From contig WSYJ01000060.1 in the NCBI GenBank assembly GCA_020186115.1, forward strand, positions 2,046,001-2,110,000: DNA of 64,000 bases, given 5' to 3'. Of the stretch, positions 28,001 through 37,323 are shown one piece after another; position 1 is the first letter of the stretch; every line of letters starts with the position of its first letter. Below the pieces are notes generated by a model. That model was not told the DNA's origin and did no database searches. It saw nothing but the letters and a program-made list of their open reading frames with translations. Source of the stretch: Histomonas meleagridis (taxonomy: Eukaryota > Parabasalia > Tritrichomonadida > Dientamoebidae). A program made the translations under genes and the position numbers.

Positions 28001-31000
28001 CGATTTCCATTTTAATAATATTTTTAATATTAATATTTGGTAATTTAATTTTTAATGTTTCTAAAATTTCGAAAAAGTTTACGAATAAACGTAAAACATT
28101 TTTTGGTACATCTTTAGAAGTAGTTATAACATTAATAGTTGTTAAAATTCGTTGATTTTGTTCTGGATTTACTACTAATAAAACCATTGCTATAGGTACT
28201 AATGATTCTTTAATTAAATTATATCTTTCAGCTATTGTTATACATGAAGAAATTGCTTTAGATTTACAACATCGAATTAATTGTATAACAAAGTCTTCCA
28301 TCCATGCAAGCCATTGATTTTCATTAAATTTATTTGATGGTAAACTAAACTCAGTAACTTTATCATTAATAACTTGACATCTTGAAGCTTTTTTAGAATG
28401 CGATATTGTACTTTGAATAATTTTTTTGTTTAATTTTTGATCTTTTTTATTATTATCCATTAAATCATACAAATTTGATAATTCATTAATTTCTTCTGTT
28501 GATAAAATATTTTTAAGTTTCGGTAAATATGATTTTATATTAACATTATTCTTTAATGAAATTACTTGTAATAATTCAAATGATTTTTCTTTTAATGAGA
28601 AATTAATTGTAATTATATTAATTATAAAACGAATAATTTGTGGTAATGATTTAGTTAAATCACTTTGATTAACAATTACTGTTAAACTTTGTAAACAATC
28701 ATTACAAATAGTTGTATTATTAATATTAATTAATAACCAACTAAATATTTTCGGATATATCATATGATCATAATATTTAATTGATTCACCAAATGATATA
28801 AATGCTGATAATATTGCTAATACTTCTTTCGAATTATAATTATCGAATTGTGACGTGAATAAATAAGCAAATCTTGATAAATATGGTTGAATCGCTTTAG
28901 GTATAATTTTCATCATCCATTCGAAATCTAAACATAACGTAACTTTATCAAGTGAATTCCATTGTTCACAAATAAAATCAACAACATTTGGTACTAATGG
29001 ATTAAAATATGATCCTAAAACAGTTAAAAATATTGTCATGTTATTTAATAATAATGTTTCAAATGCTTCTAAGTTTGTCTTTAATAAGTTTTGCAATAAT
29101 TTGACTAATTCTTTTTGATATACTTCGGATAATATTCTGTTATTTTTTAAGATTGATACTAATGCATCTATTGATATAGTTCTTAATGATGTTAATGATT
29201 CATTTGATAATATTTCGAAAATAGATGAAAATGTAATTGATAATGAAGCGAAAATTAATTTCTTTTCGACTGATTTCGATTTACATTTATTATAAAATGA
29301 AAATAACCCTTTAACATTAAATGAATTAATGTTAATATTATTTTGATTTTTACTATATTGATATAAATCATAAGGTTTAATTGGACCAATTGTAGAAATA
29401 GCTTTAGTTAATAAAACTAATGATATATCAGAGTTATTTAATTTGGTTAAATATAATAACTTTGATATTAAAAATGAATAATCAGTTAATATTAATGATT
29501 GCATTTTTGTATTATTCATTATGTTAATGAATAATTTTAATGCTGAATTTAATTGTTTTGGTGTCGAATGAATTATTAACGAATTATTTAATATAGTAAC
29601 TATTTTGTTTAAGTCACATTTATTAGGTTCAATTAATATTAAATTCGATAATAATAATAATGAACTTGATGATAATTGTCCATTAAAGTTTTGGATTTGT
29701 TCATATAAAAATGATATAAATGGATAAAATAATATTCGTGCTTGATCAGAATCTAATGAATTTATCGTTTGATCACTTAATACTAAAAAATATTTTATTG
29801 CTTTTGAGTTCATTAATGAGTTTAAATTAATTTCCACAAATTTCTCATTTAAGAAATTCATTATATTTGTTTTAGCAGTTTGTTCTTTGATAAATAACAT
29901 TAAATATTTAAATGATTCAAGTGATATTTTCTCATTTGAATCATGTAATAAGATTCGAATATATGGAATAATTATCGGATCTTTAGGTTCTTTATATAAA
30001 TTACGAAATGTTTGTAAACGTAATTCTTCATTACTTTCAATAGAGATAACAGATAATATTTCAATCACAATGGATATCGATGGGTTTTTCTTTTGATAAT
30101 CTAAAATGAAATTAATAGCTGATTTACGTGTTGATAAATTCTTATTATACATTTGGATACAATATCTTAAAACTGTTGGTAATGATAATATTTCACTTGA
30201 GATGTTTAATTGGATTAATGATTGAAATCCATTACGTATTAATAATGGATTACTTGATGAGTTTAATAAAATTGGATTTAATGCTGATATTACAGGTTTA
30301 TGAATTCTTGCTGTTAAAGTTGGAATTATTTTTAATAATTGACATATTCCTGAAGTAATTAATGGTGTAATTTGTAATGAATTAAAAATTAAGATTATGT
30401 CATCATATAAAGTTTTGGTATTAACTGTTAATATCGATATAAATGAATAAATACTTTGTTCGGAATCCATTTGTTTAGCAATTAATTGTTTACATTTCAT
30501 AATAACATCAACTTCTTCACCAAAACATCGATTTTGTGCAAAGATAAACCTTCCCATTGATTCTAATGATTCATTTCGAAATTGTAATTTCTTATGTAAA
30601 ATATTATATATTGATTTATAATATGTTAATATTTTTTCTTGTGTAAATAACTCGGGATTTGTTCGAAAGATTAATGGAAATAATAAAAATGCACCAATTT
30701 TGTTCTCATGTTCTCGTGATAAAAATTCCATAGGTAACTTAGTGAATTTAAACGCTGTTGTTAATTCAGGACGTTCATTTAAAATAATTTCACATGCTTT
30801 GACGGCACTTTCGTATAAAGATGTGAATTTCTCTGTGTTTGATAGGCCTGCAACAAGTTTAGAGACAAAAAGTCGTGGATTAAAGTTAATACTTTTATCT
30901 TGATCATTCTCCATAAGGTATTTTATAAGTGATAATGAAATAGTAGATACTTGTGTGGATGGTGAAAAAATTCCTAATGATAACATGTTCATCACAAAAT

Positions 31001-31568
31001 CTACTTGCGCTTGTAAACAACTGGGAAATCGGCGAAGAAGTAAATTGAGTAAACAGTATGATGTTATAACATGATCAGTGTCCATTTGACTCCATTTCTT
31101 CATATTTGATCGAAATGGTTGAAGAACCATTTGAAATGATGAATGAAGAGATTTGGATAAATATGTTAGGACTCTGTCTAATAAGTAATATGACTGAGGA
31201 TTTGGTCCAAGATCAACTGTTAATACATCTTTGGCAATTCTATTGGCTTTATATACTTTATCACCTACATCAACATCTATGAGTAAGGAAATTAAAATCA
31301 GATAGTCTTTATGATTTTTTTGCTTTAGAGTTTTATTTGAAATATCATTAAATAATTTATTAATATCGAATTTTTTCTGTCTAGATTGGGAAGAAATGAA
31401 ATTCTTGAAGTTAGAAGCCAATGAGCTAAATTGATATTTGTCATTATTGTTACACATCAAAATTAAATTGTCTATGTAAGCTTCTTGAACATCATTAATA
31501 TTAAGGCCCGCAGAATTTGTATCGATTGTGTTTAGGTTTATGCTCGCTGGTTTCTTCCTTAAACTCAT
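25041..31568 (-). CDS. TOR-family PIKK, predicted catalytically dead
   Basis: A 2,175-residue protein in one clean frame with TOR architecture. HEAT-like helices occupy ~1-1200 and a FAT-like region ~1230-1700. An FRB-like bundle lies at ~1710-1810 (LTLWNKWQ, LLDLHNETKTKQKTFKE). The kinase lobe covers ~1840-2130 and a FATC ends the protein (SATSQENLCAMYSGWYPWL; mTOR: ATSHENLCQCYIGWCPFW). TOR-specific blocks are strong (PEKVPFRLTR, AMEV, VMELLRNN). However, the ATP-binding lysine position is Leu1879 (FIILNNEDL; mTOR FLLKGHEDL). The catalytic aspartate is Asn2033 (GIGNRHFQN; mTOR GLGDRHPSN). DFG reads DYK at 2052-2054. It is therefore probably a pseudokinase scaffold, or a non-canonical kinase. 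ACCGTT/AACGGT motifs lie 67-122 bp upstream. TOR normally acts in nutrient signalling. Confidence 0.88.
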   Translation of the reverse strand: MSLRKKPASINLNTIDTNSAGLNINDVQEAYIDNLILMCNNNDKYQFSSLASNFKNFISSQSRQKKFDINKLFNDISNKTLKQKNHKDYLILISLLIDVDVGDKVYKANRIAKDVLTVDLGPNPQSYYLLDRVLTYLSKSLHSSFQMVLQPFRSNMKKWSQMDTDHVITSYCLLNLLLRRFPSCLQAQVDFVMNMLSLGIFSPSTQVSTISLSLIKYLMENDQDKSINFNPRLFVSKLVAGLSNTEKFTSLYESAVKACEIILNERPELTTAFKFTKLPMEFLSREHENKIGAFLLFPLIFRTNPELFTQEKILTYYKSIYNILHKKLQFRNESLESMGRFIFAQNRCFGEEVDVIMKCKQLIAKQMDSEQSIYSFISILTVNTKTLYDDIILIFNSLQITPLITSGICQLLKIIPTLTARIHKPVISALNPILLNSSSNPLLIRNGFQSLIQLNISSEILSLPTVLRYCIQMYNKNLSTRKSAINFILDYQKKNPSISIVIEILSVISIESNEELRLQTFRNLYKEPKDPIIIPYIRILLHDSNEKISLESFKYLMLFIKEQTAKTNIMNFLNEKFVEINLNSLMNSKAIKYFLVLSDQTINSLDSDQARILFYPFISFLYEQIQNFNGQLSSSSLLLLSNLILIEPNKCDLNKIVTILNNSLIIHSTPKQLNSALKLFINIMNNTKMQSLILTDYSFLISKLLYLTKLNNSDISLVLLTKAISTIGPIKPYDLYQYSKNQNNININSFNVKGLFSFYNKCKSKSVEKKLIFASLSITFSSIFEILSNESLTSLRTISIDALVSILKNNRILSEVYQKELVKLLQNLLKTNLEAFETLLLNNMTIFLTVLGSYFNPLVPNVVDFICEQWNSLDKVTLCLDFEWMMKIIPKAIQPYLSRFAYLFTSQFDNYNSKEVLAILSAFISFGESIKYYDHMIYPKIFSWLLININNTTICNDCLQSLTVIVNQSDLTKSLPQIIRFIINIITINFSLKEKSFELLQVISLKNNVNIKSYLPKLKNILSTEEINELSNLYDLMDNNKKDQKLNKKIIQSTISHSKKASRCQVINDKVTEFSLPSNKFNENQWLAWMEDFVIQLIRCCKSKAISSCITIAERYNLIKESLVPIAMVLLVVNPEQNQRILTTINVITTSKDVPKNVLRLFVNFFEILETLKIKLPNINIKNIIKMEIENDFLYPSLRQSEELFNDSIEDLININQKLGLNLAAKGILTKTKKMNINIKNKKLELYEKLGLWDKALKIYEQKLKNSSNDIELLKGKFNCLYSLHNYNQLIKEKNINNFPLYKTASCWYLFKKSKFNRIASKLKDDNLYKIYYYIINDKFDEAEKLLLTQFENSYQMLSLDSENYDNLYYNFSVLSNLNEIEEVIEYKKLQIKLVNSDLIESNLIKEKLNNITNKWKSRFDRLTNDSTILLENICIHSIVLNNSQLNIYWNRLFNSLIEENKIQIAQSLLSNLIKKNKNNIEMNNIYNLYKSQILWKSNKKDEAINLISNNLVNVNSRIILTKWLLSMNKKLEAKSILENVINDKNNDNLSELWTIWGKINFELFKEDKSNENYLINSFKALLNGIISIDNDNDKFLFLIISKLFKYGNEEIYKLLMKNLYKIPSIFWLNSIPYLIAKLNNINNENLKELIEEILYNVSNEHPHLILQYLYVPIKSNLPQKELIIDLINRINSTTKHLNLFLQYDLFSNEMINISLTLWNKWQILITKLLHSNKPETFINNLLDLHNETKTKQKTFKEICFIKLFENVLTKAEKNINKYNETNNSKYINKSLKIYSKILNIINQIIKTPKTLSLIDTITDIKHLRKLEIIIPGTYDNNNEKLITIDNVQNEIQIIKSKERQLKIVFVGSNGKKYIFIILNNEDLRIQHRIMNLFNYINAIINHSSIPFSQKLTISINKVIPFSNEVGIISWFSGSKTLNHIIKRIRSSKKPNIIENYEYKIASKNCNVSYDNLSLDEKIKRYNLSIKDTEGDEIKSILLLEASNSTHWLVRRINYTTSLVASSILGYLIGIGNRHFQNILMQTVSGKIINIDYKECFEISMKRKRCPEKVPFRLTRSFITAMEVSEVEGTFRSCCEYVMELLRNNKQQILGILKVFNVDPLIKDDGIVKRIKDKLNGNDLGEVEMDVKKHVDKLIQSATSQENLCAMYSGWYPWL

Positions 31569-31882
31569 ATTTTGGTTGATATTTAGATAGGTATTTGACA
31601 GTTGCCGTCACTTTTTTGTTTAAGCAATATTGGTAACGGTTTTTACTTTGAATTTCCCGTTTTTTGACATTTTGAGAAATTACGACCGTTACGCAAAAAA
31701 ATTTCAAAAATTTTTCTTTGCTAAAAGCTTTTACATAAAAATAAGAAAAAAACAAAATTTTTAAGTTTTGTTTGCGGCGAGATAGTATCTGATGATGTAT
31801 AATTAAAGATATCATCATGTTGTGTTCCGGTGAATTTCAATCAAATTAATTAAAAATTTTAAAATTTTGATAGATATATTTA
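31569..31882. promoter_or_regulatory. TOR-like gene promoter region with two AACGGT-type motifs
   Basis: This 314 bp gap lies upstream of the TOR-like gene and at the 3' end of the next minus-strand gene. AACGGT occurs at 31635-31640 and ACCGTT at 31685-31690. No gene is visible. Confidence 0.4.
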
Positions 31883-33415
31883 TTACAATTTGCATACAAC
31901 GACACCAGTGTTTCCCTGTGAAACAAAAGCCTTCAAACCTTTCATTCGACACAAATCTAATATGTATGGACGGAGAACAGGCATTCCCCCAGCAGAGTGA
32001 ATTCCTTTTCCTGTGATAAAGTTAACTTGCGCAACGTTTCCGGAGATTATCGCATTTTCTATTGTCTGGTTAAATTTTTGATGAGCTTTCATGATCGTAT
32101 ACCCATGAAGATCAATTGTGATAATTCTCTTCGGCCCGTGGGGCCTTCTTACAATTTTACTTCGGGGAGCTTCTGTAACGAGTTTACGAGCAATGTCAAC
32201 ATTTCCATTTGCTCTTGAAATGGCTTCCTTAGCTTGTGTTATTGTTAAATCTGGTCGAATGGAGAAAATTTCATCTTCAAGTGGAGGCTGTTCAAATGAG
32301 TGTTGAAGAAGGATTTCAGCTGCAGTATCGAAATCATTTCCTTTAAGTGCATCACGAATGATGTTTGTTGGCATTGCCGGAAATATTTCTTGTAGTTGAG
32401 ATACAATTGGATCTGTTGTTACGCTAAGTTTTGTTGGGTTTCTTTGAACAATGATATTGATTGCTTGTTCGACATCTCCTTTTGCCATGTCAAGTGATTC
32501 TTCTAAGACGTCATTGCTATAATTAGGGAAAATGTCTTTGAGTTGCTTGACATTACTTTCTCTAAGAAGAGTCGGATTCACTAACGGTTTCAGATCGTTC
32601 GGGATTTCTTTGACCTTTGAATTCCTCGGCGGTTGTGCGGCGGTTTTTGATGACTTTTGGGGCAATGGAAGCTGAGGGAACGAGTTCAATGTTTTCTGCT
32701 TCCTTCTTTTCCGGTTCTGGTTGCGATTCTGCTTAATGGTTGGATTCATTTCCGAAAGGATTTGAATTGCAACCTCAAGTGAATTTCCGGCTGCTTCAAG
32801 AGCATTTCGAAGAACATCTTCTTCAATTTTTGGAAATGCTTCTTTAAGAATTGCGACCGAATTTTTTGGTTGCGATTGGTTACTATCTGATTCTTGGCTT
32901 TGCGTTTCATAGAGATCCATTTCATCAAGAAATTTTATTGCTTCTTCAACTGAATTACCTGCTGCTTCAAGAGCATTATTGAGAACATCTTCGCTTAAGT
33001 TTGGAAAACTTTCTTTGAGAATTTCAATTTGTTTCTTTGTGGATGGTTCATTTTCTTGTTTTATTGTTTCAAGTTCTTCATAGTGGTTAAGCATTAACTT
33101 TGCTGCTTGTATTCCTTGTATAGTTTCCTTTACGTTGAATTTAAAGTCTTCCAAATAAATATAACACAATTCATCACTCATATCAGGAAATTGTTTTTGT
33201 ATTTCCTTCACTTGGTTTTGAGCGTTGTCATTTTCATTGTTTATAATTATATCGGTATTGTTTTCTGGAGAATATATAATGTGTAAAGTTTCATTTGCTT
33301 CATCAAAGGGCATCCAGCTTAGTATATCACTGCATTCTTCGTATGTTGAAAAAGGATTTAATTTTAGTAGTTCTTCAACTCTTTGTGAGCTGTTTCGATT
33401 GTTTTCTGCAAGCAT
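31883..33415 (-). CDS. CUE-Smr protein (Cue2/N4BP2-like)
   Basis: A 510-residue protein with a series of CUE/UBA-type three-helix units, then an Smr domain. Clear CUE units begin at KEIQKQFPDMSDEL, EILKESFPNLSEDVL, AILKEAFPKIEEDVL, KQLKDIFPNYSNDVL and SQLQEIFPAMPTNII, each with the FP turn and a later EAI/DTAAEIL helix. Degenerate units occur at the N-terminus and before Smr. Smr (residues ~430-510) has the catalytic DLHGYT and the TGKGIHS loop. The same architecture is found in yeast Cue2, worm NONU-1 and mammalian N4BP2, where CUE domains bind ubiquitin on stalled ribosomes and Smr cleaves mRNA during no-go decay. That role is inferred. The number of CUE-like units exceeds that of yeast Cue2. 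Confidence 0.85.
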   Translation of the reverse strand: MLAENNRNSSQRVEELLKLNPFSTYEECSDILSWMPFDEANETLHIIYSPENNTDIIINNENDNAQNQVKEIQKQFPDMSDELCYIYLEDFKFNVKETIQGIQAAKLMLNHYEELETIKQENEPSTKKQIEILKESFPNLSEDVLNNALEAAGNSVEEAIKFLDEMDLYETQSQESDSNQSQPKNSVAILKEAFPKIEEDVLRNALEAAGNSLEVAIQILSEMNPTIKQNRNQNRKRRKQKTLNSFPQLPLPQKSSKTAAQPPRNSKVKEIPNDLKPLVNPTLLRESNVKQLKDIFPNYSNDVLEESLDMAKGDVEQAINIIVQRNPTKLSVTTDPIVSQLQEIFPAMPTNIIRDALKGNDFDTAAEILLQHSFEQPPLEDEIFSIRPDLTITQAKEAISRANGNVDIARKLVTEAPRSKIVRRPHGPKRIITIDLHGYTIMKAHQKFNQTIENAIISGNVAQVNFITGKGIHSAGGMPVLRPYILDLCRMKGLKAFVSQGNTGVVVCKL

Positions 33416-34291
33416 TTGCCCACAGAACCCAAAAATTCAAATAATTGAGTTGTTTACATAGGTGTTTTCAAATGTCTAAGTAAAGTATTTAAAACAAGAA
33501 AGAATATTTTTCTATTGTTTTCGTGGATATCAAGATTACTATTGGATTATCCATCTTAAATTATGTGGCATGTATTGGTAATTTGTTTGAAAACATTCAG
33601 ATATAAATTTCACTTAAAATTATTTGATCAAAAATTATCAATTGTAAAAAGTCATAATTACTGAAGAAAACCAGTCAAATAAAATATTGAACTATTATTA
33701 ATATTGCAGATTAATTACGCAACATTTCAAAGGAAGTAAAATTATTTTTTACATTTAAAAAAAATTTCGAAAGTAATTGATTAAGTGTTTTAATGAAAAT
33801 AATGTTAAACTTGTAATGGATAAATAATCTGTTAGATTTTAATATGTTGTGAATGACAACGTTCATGATGATGCTTCTAATACATGTAAAAATGTAACTA
33901 ATAAAGTGAATTAACAATGTGTGATTTTGAAAGCTTAAAAAATGATATTGGCAACATAGAAAACTCCATAAAAAAGAATCAATTTCTGCCAAAACTGTAG
34001 TTTTATATTGAACTCAAATATTATTTGCCTTACATTCCATATGACTAAGAAAAAAAGAATTATTCAATTTTCTCCACAGCAGAATCACATTTTCAATGAA
34101 ATTAACCCAATTTTGAATGATTATAACTTGATTTTATTTTGTTTCCATTCTTCTTTAAGGATTTGAAATGGAACAATAAAAATTGTGAATATAAAATCGA
34201 AGAGTCAACGCTATGTATGAATTCAGTAAAAAAACATTCAAAAAATATTTCACTTTTCCAAAAACATTAAATTTGTGCATTTTTTATCTTG
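33416..34291. other. Divergent intergenic region, no gene seen
   Basis: About 875 bp between the divergent CUE-Smr and IBD genes. Very A+T-rich. A short minus-strand frame at 33711-33992 has no family pattern. No RNA gene was found by eye. Confidence 0.4.
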
Positions 34292-35134
34292 ATGAACCAG
34301 GATGAGAGTGATATTTTTTCTATGTATAGTAATTCTATTGAACAAGATGATGAATATGATCCTTTTGAAGAATCATTAATTCAACTAGATAAAATTTATA
34401 ATGGATATCATGATCAGTTTTTGTTTGATGATCCAAATTTTGTTGATGACATACCAATTTTTCATAAAAGAGCTGAAACCCTTCCTAAAAACACAATATT
34501 TTCACCAACACACTTTAAATTTGACATTGAGCAAGTTCCTGTTGCTAATTCTGCATTTGTTTTGGATCATTGTAATAATAAATATAAAACTCATAAAGAA
34601 CACAAAGAAATCTCTCAAGCAATTTTTGATAATGCATGTAAAAATCCTTATTTAATAATAAATCCACAAAGAATTGGCTTGATACCTACAAATATTTGGA
34701 TAGATGAAAATATAACATTTGGTCAAATTGTTTCTGATTTTTTTCAACGGAAAAATAGTGCAACAAGTAGGTTCATTCATAAATTATATAATGCACTTAA
34801 GATTAGTGATATTGGTCCAAATTTTGCTGAATATGTTGGTGTCCAATGGTTAGGAACTTATTTGATTAAAGTGAACAAAAATAATTTCGGAAGATTATTA
34901 GGAATCAAATCAATTGATGGTTCATTATTTCATCATCAAGGAAACTTTTATTCACATGGATTTATAGAATTATGTGTTAGTGATATAAGAAAATATAAAC
35001 TTACGAAATTTGATTTATATGGAGTAGATTTTTTAAATGTTCGTTTGTTTGTTCATTCGAATCGATTATTTATTAAAGATTGTACTGAATCTGACTTAAA
35101 CAAATGTAAATGGATTAACCATAAACAGCAATAA
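34292..35134 (+). CDS. Initiator-binding-domain (IBP39-like) protein
   Basis: A 280-residue protein. I start at ATG 34292, since the codon before it is TTG. An acidic N-terminus (EQDDEYDPFEE) is followed by a globular part. Residues ~145-235 match what I know of the trichomonad initiator-binding domain: SRFIHKLYNALKI, then YVGVQWL, VNKNNFGRLLGIK, and GSLFHHQGNFYSHGF. In IBP39 of Trichomonas vaginalis this winged-helix domain binds the Inr promoter element and recruits RNA polymerase II through the C-terminal region. This protein could be one of the numerous paralogues with other DNA targets. The assignment rests on pattern memory only, and promoter binding is inferred. Confidence 0.6.
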   Translation: MNQDESDIFSMYSNSIEQDDEYDPFEESLIQLDKIYNGYHDQFLFDDPNFVDDIPIFHKRAETLPKNTIFSPTHFKFDIEQVPVANSAFVLDHCNNKYKTHKEHKEISQAIFDNACKNPYLIINPQRIGLIPTNIWIDENITFGQIVSDFFQRKNSATSRFIHKLYNALKISDIGPNFAEYVGVQWLGTYLIKVNKNNFGRLLGIKSIDGSLFHHQGNFYSHGFIELCVSDIRKYKLTKFDLYGVDFLNVRLFVHSNRLFIKDCTESDLNKCKWINHKQQ

Positions 35135-35388
35135 CAATTTTTGATATATTTAAATCCATTCTCAAATTAACTTGAGATTTTCCATTTCAAATGCACGTTA
35201 ATATATTTATTCTTATATTAACATTAAATGTTCATAAATATTATACATACAATTTTTAAATAAAGAAATAAATATTTTTGCATATTAAATTTTTTAAATT
35301 GTTCTTTCTTAAAAAAATAATTATTTTCGGTAAAAATGAAAAATAGTTTTAAAAAAGTGTTTATTCAGTATTTTGTGTATTTAATTTT

Positions 35389-36222
35389 TTATTCGTCAAC
35401 TATTTCAACTTTTGGTTTCTTTTCCTTTTCTTCTTCTTCTTCGTTTTTATCTTCTTCTACGTGTTGAGTTGGATGCGTTTGTTGTGTTACTGGCGTTCTA
35501 AGATTAAAAGCAGCAGTAGCATTAGAAGTTCCAGTTATAAATGCAAGTATTAATGCTGGAATATAATGTCTGTGATAACCAATGTACTTTGTAAATGGTG
35601 TCTTATGTGTCGACGCATAATATACACTTGAGAAAATCAAATTACGAATGACAGTTGTGATATTAGACATCCGTGTTTCTTGACCACCAAGAAGCGGGCG
35701 AGTTATGATTTCTAATACTTGATCCATAGTAGCAAATGTAAGAGCAATTACAAGTGATCGATTTCCAAGTATTTGTGTAGTGCGAAGAATGAGAGTATAA
35801 AGACGAGTTTGGTTGATGCCTTGTAAAATTCCAAGGAAATAATATAAAAGCCTTGTAAGTTTGTAGAAAATATCAAATGGTGAAAGTGTCATTGCCACAA
35901 AAACGCCACCGAAAATTGCAAGGATAAGAGGATTTGAGGTTGTTGGTGATTTTTTATGGGAAATATATGCAAATATTTCTCTAGGCAAAAATGTCATCAA
36001 AGCTGCAATAAGTAATTGCTTGATCCAAAGGAGAATTGATCTCTTTTTATTATTTGTAGATGAACGAACTACATAACATGAATATAATGACTGAATTGTA
36101 AACCAAAATGGAAATTGTGGAGTTCCAAAAATTAACTGATAAATTTGACGGTAACCACCATTTACAAATTGATTTACGGAATTGTTAATTTCCGCATTAA
36201 GACGATTGAACATTTCTTTCAT
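35389..36222 (-). CDS. TRIC-like cation channel
   Basis: A 277-residue protein with about six or seven hydrophobic helices and a highly charged acidic/basic C-terminus (EEDKNEEEEEKEKKPKVE). The segment NPLILAIFGGVFVAMTLSPFDIFYKLTRLL fits the trimeric intracellular cation channel pattern, in which a small-residue helix leads to CPLD.FYK. The later TTVIRNLIFSS helix fits the second half. TRIC channels sit in ER/SR membranes and carry K+ counter-current during Ca2+ release. The start is supported by an Inr-like TCATTTC at 36234-36240, 12 bases or so upstream, and by ACCGTT at 36257-36262. Length agrees with TRIC proteins (~280-300). The match is moderate. Confidence 0.58.
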   Translation of the reverse strand: MKEMFNRLNAEINNSVNQFVNGGYRQIYQLIFGTPQFPFWFTIQSLYSCYVVRSSTNNKKRSILLWIKQLLIAALMTFLPREIFAYISHKKSPTTSNPLILAIFGGVFVAMTLSPFDIFYKLTRLLYYFLGILQGINQTRLYTLILRTTQILGNRSLVIALTFATMDQVLEIITRPLLGGQETRMSNITTVIRNLIFSSVYYASTHKTPFTKYIGYHRHYIPALILAFITGTSNATAAFNLRTPVTQQTHPTQHVEEDKNEEEEEKEKKPKVEIVDE

Positions 36223-36233
36223 CCCCTAAATGT

Positions 36234-36262
36234 GAAATGATTTAAAAATTCAATTGACCGTT
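36234..36262 (-). promoter_or_regulatory. Inr and AACGGT promoter elements of the TRIC-like gene
   Basis: TCATTTC at 36234-36240 would place +1 at 36238, 15 bases before the ATG. On the minus strand AACGGT (36257-36262) lies about 20 bases upstream of that +1. This pairing of Inr and Myb-like element resembles the trichomonad core promoter. Confidence 0.45.
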
Positions 36263-37323
36263 TTGGCATTTTGGCCGAACAAATAGCAAAAACATCAACT
36301 ACGATCGAAACATAATTCTTCACCCGAAATGATATTAGAAGAAGAAGAATCTGATACATGACGCTTCCTTTTCCAACATGAGAAGAATACGAATGATCAG
36401 AATTTCTTTGTCTTTTCTTGTTATGTCTTGGGACTAAAACTACGATAGAAAAATTTGAGAAAAAATAATGTCTCGCACATTGAAAGTCCAAATATTTTCG
36501 CTCAATTTCCTCTATCGTACTATTAACGGTCAAAATATTCTGCTTTTTATTCAAACTAGATCTAATAAATAACTAAATGTTTGATTATCCATTGGATTTT
36601 TTTATTAGGTTTTTAATCACATAATTAAATATCGTCAGATTCAATCAAGAAAATAATAGATTGAATTTTAAAGAAACAATGTCTTAAATTTTAGTCGGTT
36701 TTTTAATTGATAAATTTTTTTGAAATTAGTGTTCATTTGATTATATTCAGATCAAGAAGAAATCTCAGGAGCTAATCGCAAAATAATGATTTTTATCTTA
36801 GCAATGTAAAGTATTCAAACGAGTAACTTTTACACTTGCTTTTGATCGTGAATTTCACTTTTTGTATGATTTTCACTTTTTAAATCAGTTTTTATCGTTG
36901 CTTGTTGAACTTTTATTCAGCCACACATTGACAATTTTTGGATACCCATTGTAAAATTCAATTTTATTTGAAAAATATGAATAGTTTATTTTGCAGGTAC
37001 CTGTTCAATTATTGCGTGGAAATTGAGGTTTTTGTGTGGAAAATATTCGGTGTTTGCTCCAATTCAATTTTTTCCTTTACTTTTTGAGTTATATTTGACA
37101 TTTTATCGTGTATAAATGAATAAATTTTGATCGTCTGACGTTAATGCCACCCTAAACGCCCATTTTATATCCGTAAAACCAAAAAAAACAGCTATTCAAA
37201 ATAACTCTTCACAAATGGTGCTGTTTTGAATCAAAAATAATCGTATTTAGACAAAAGTTCCGGAAGCCCAATTGTAAACGGTTAATTGGTAAATTGCAGC
37301 CTATTTGCGGTTAGCAGAAACAA
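36263..37323. other. Divergent intergenic region, no gene seen
   Basis: About 1.06 kb. A minus-strand frame at 36219-36554 overlaps the TRIC promoter and looks accidental. AACGGT at 37277-37282 lies 42 bp before the next ATG. I see no RNA gene. Confidence 0.4.

Noticed and set aside
36219-36554. Minus-strand 111-codon frame
   Set aside because: It overlaps the TRIC-like gene's promoter elements and has no domain or good start context.
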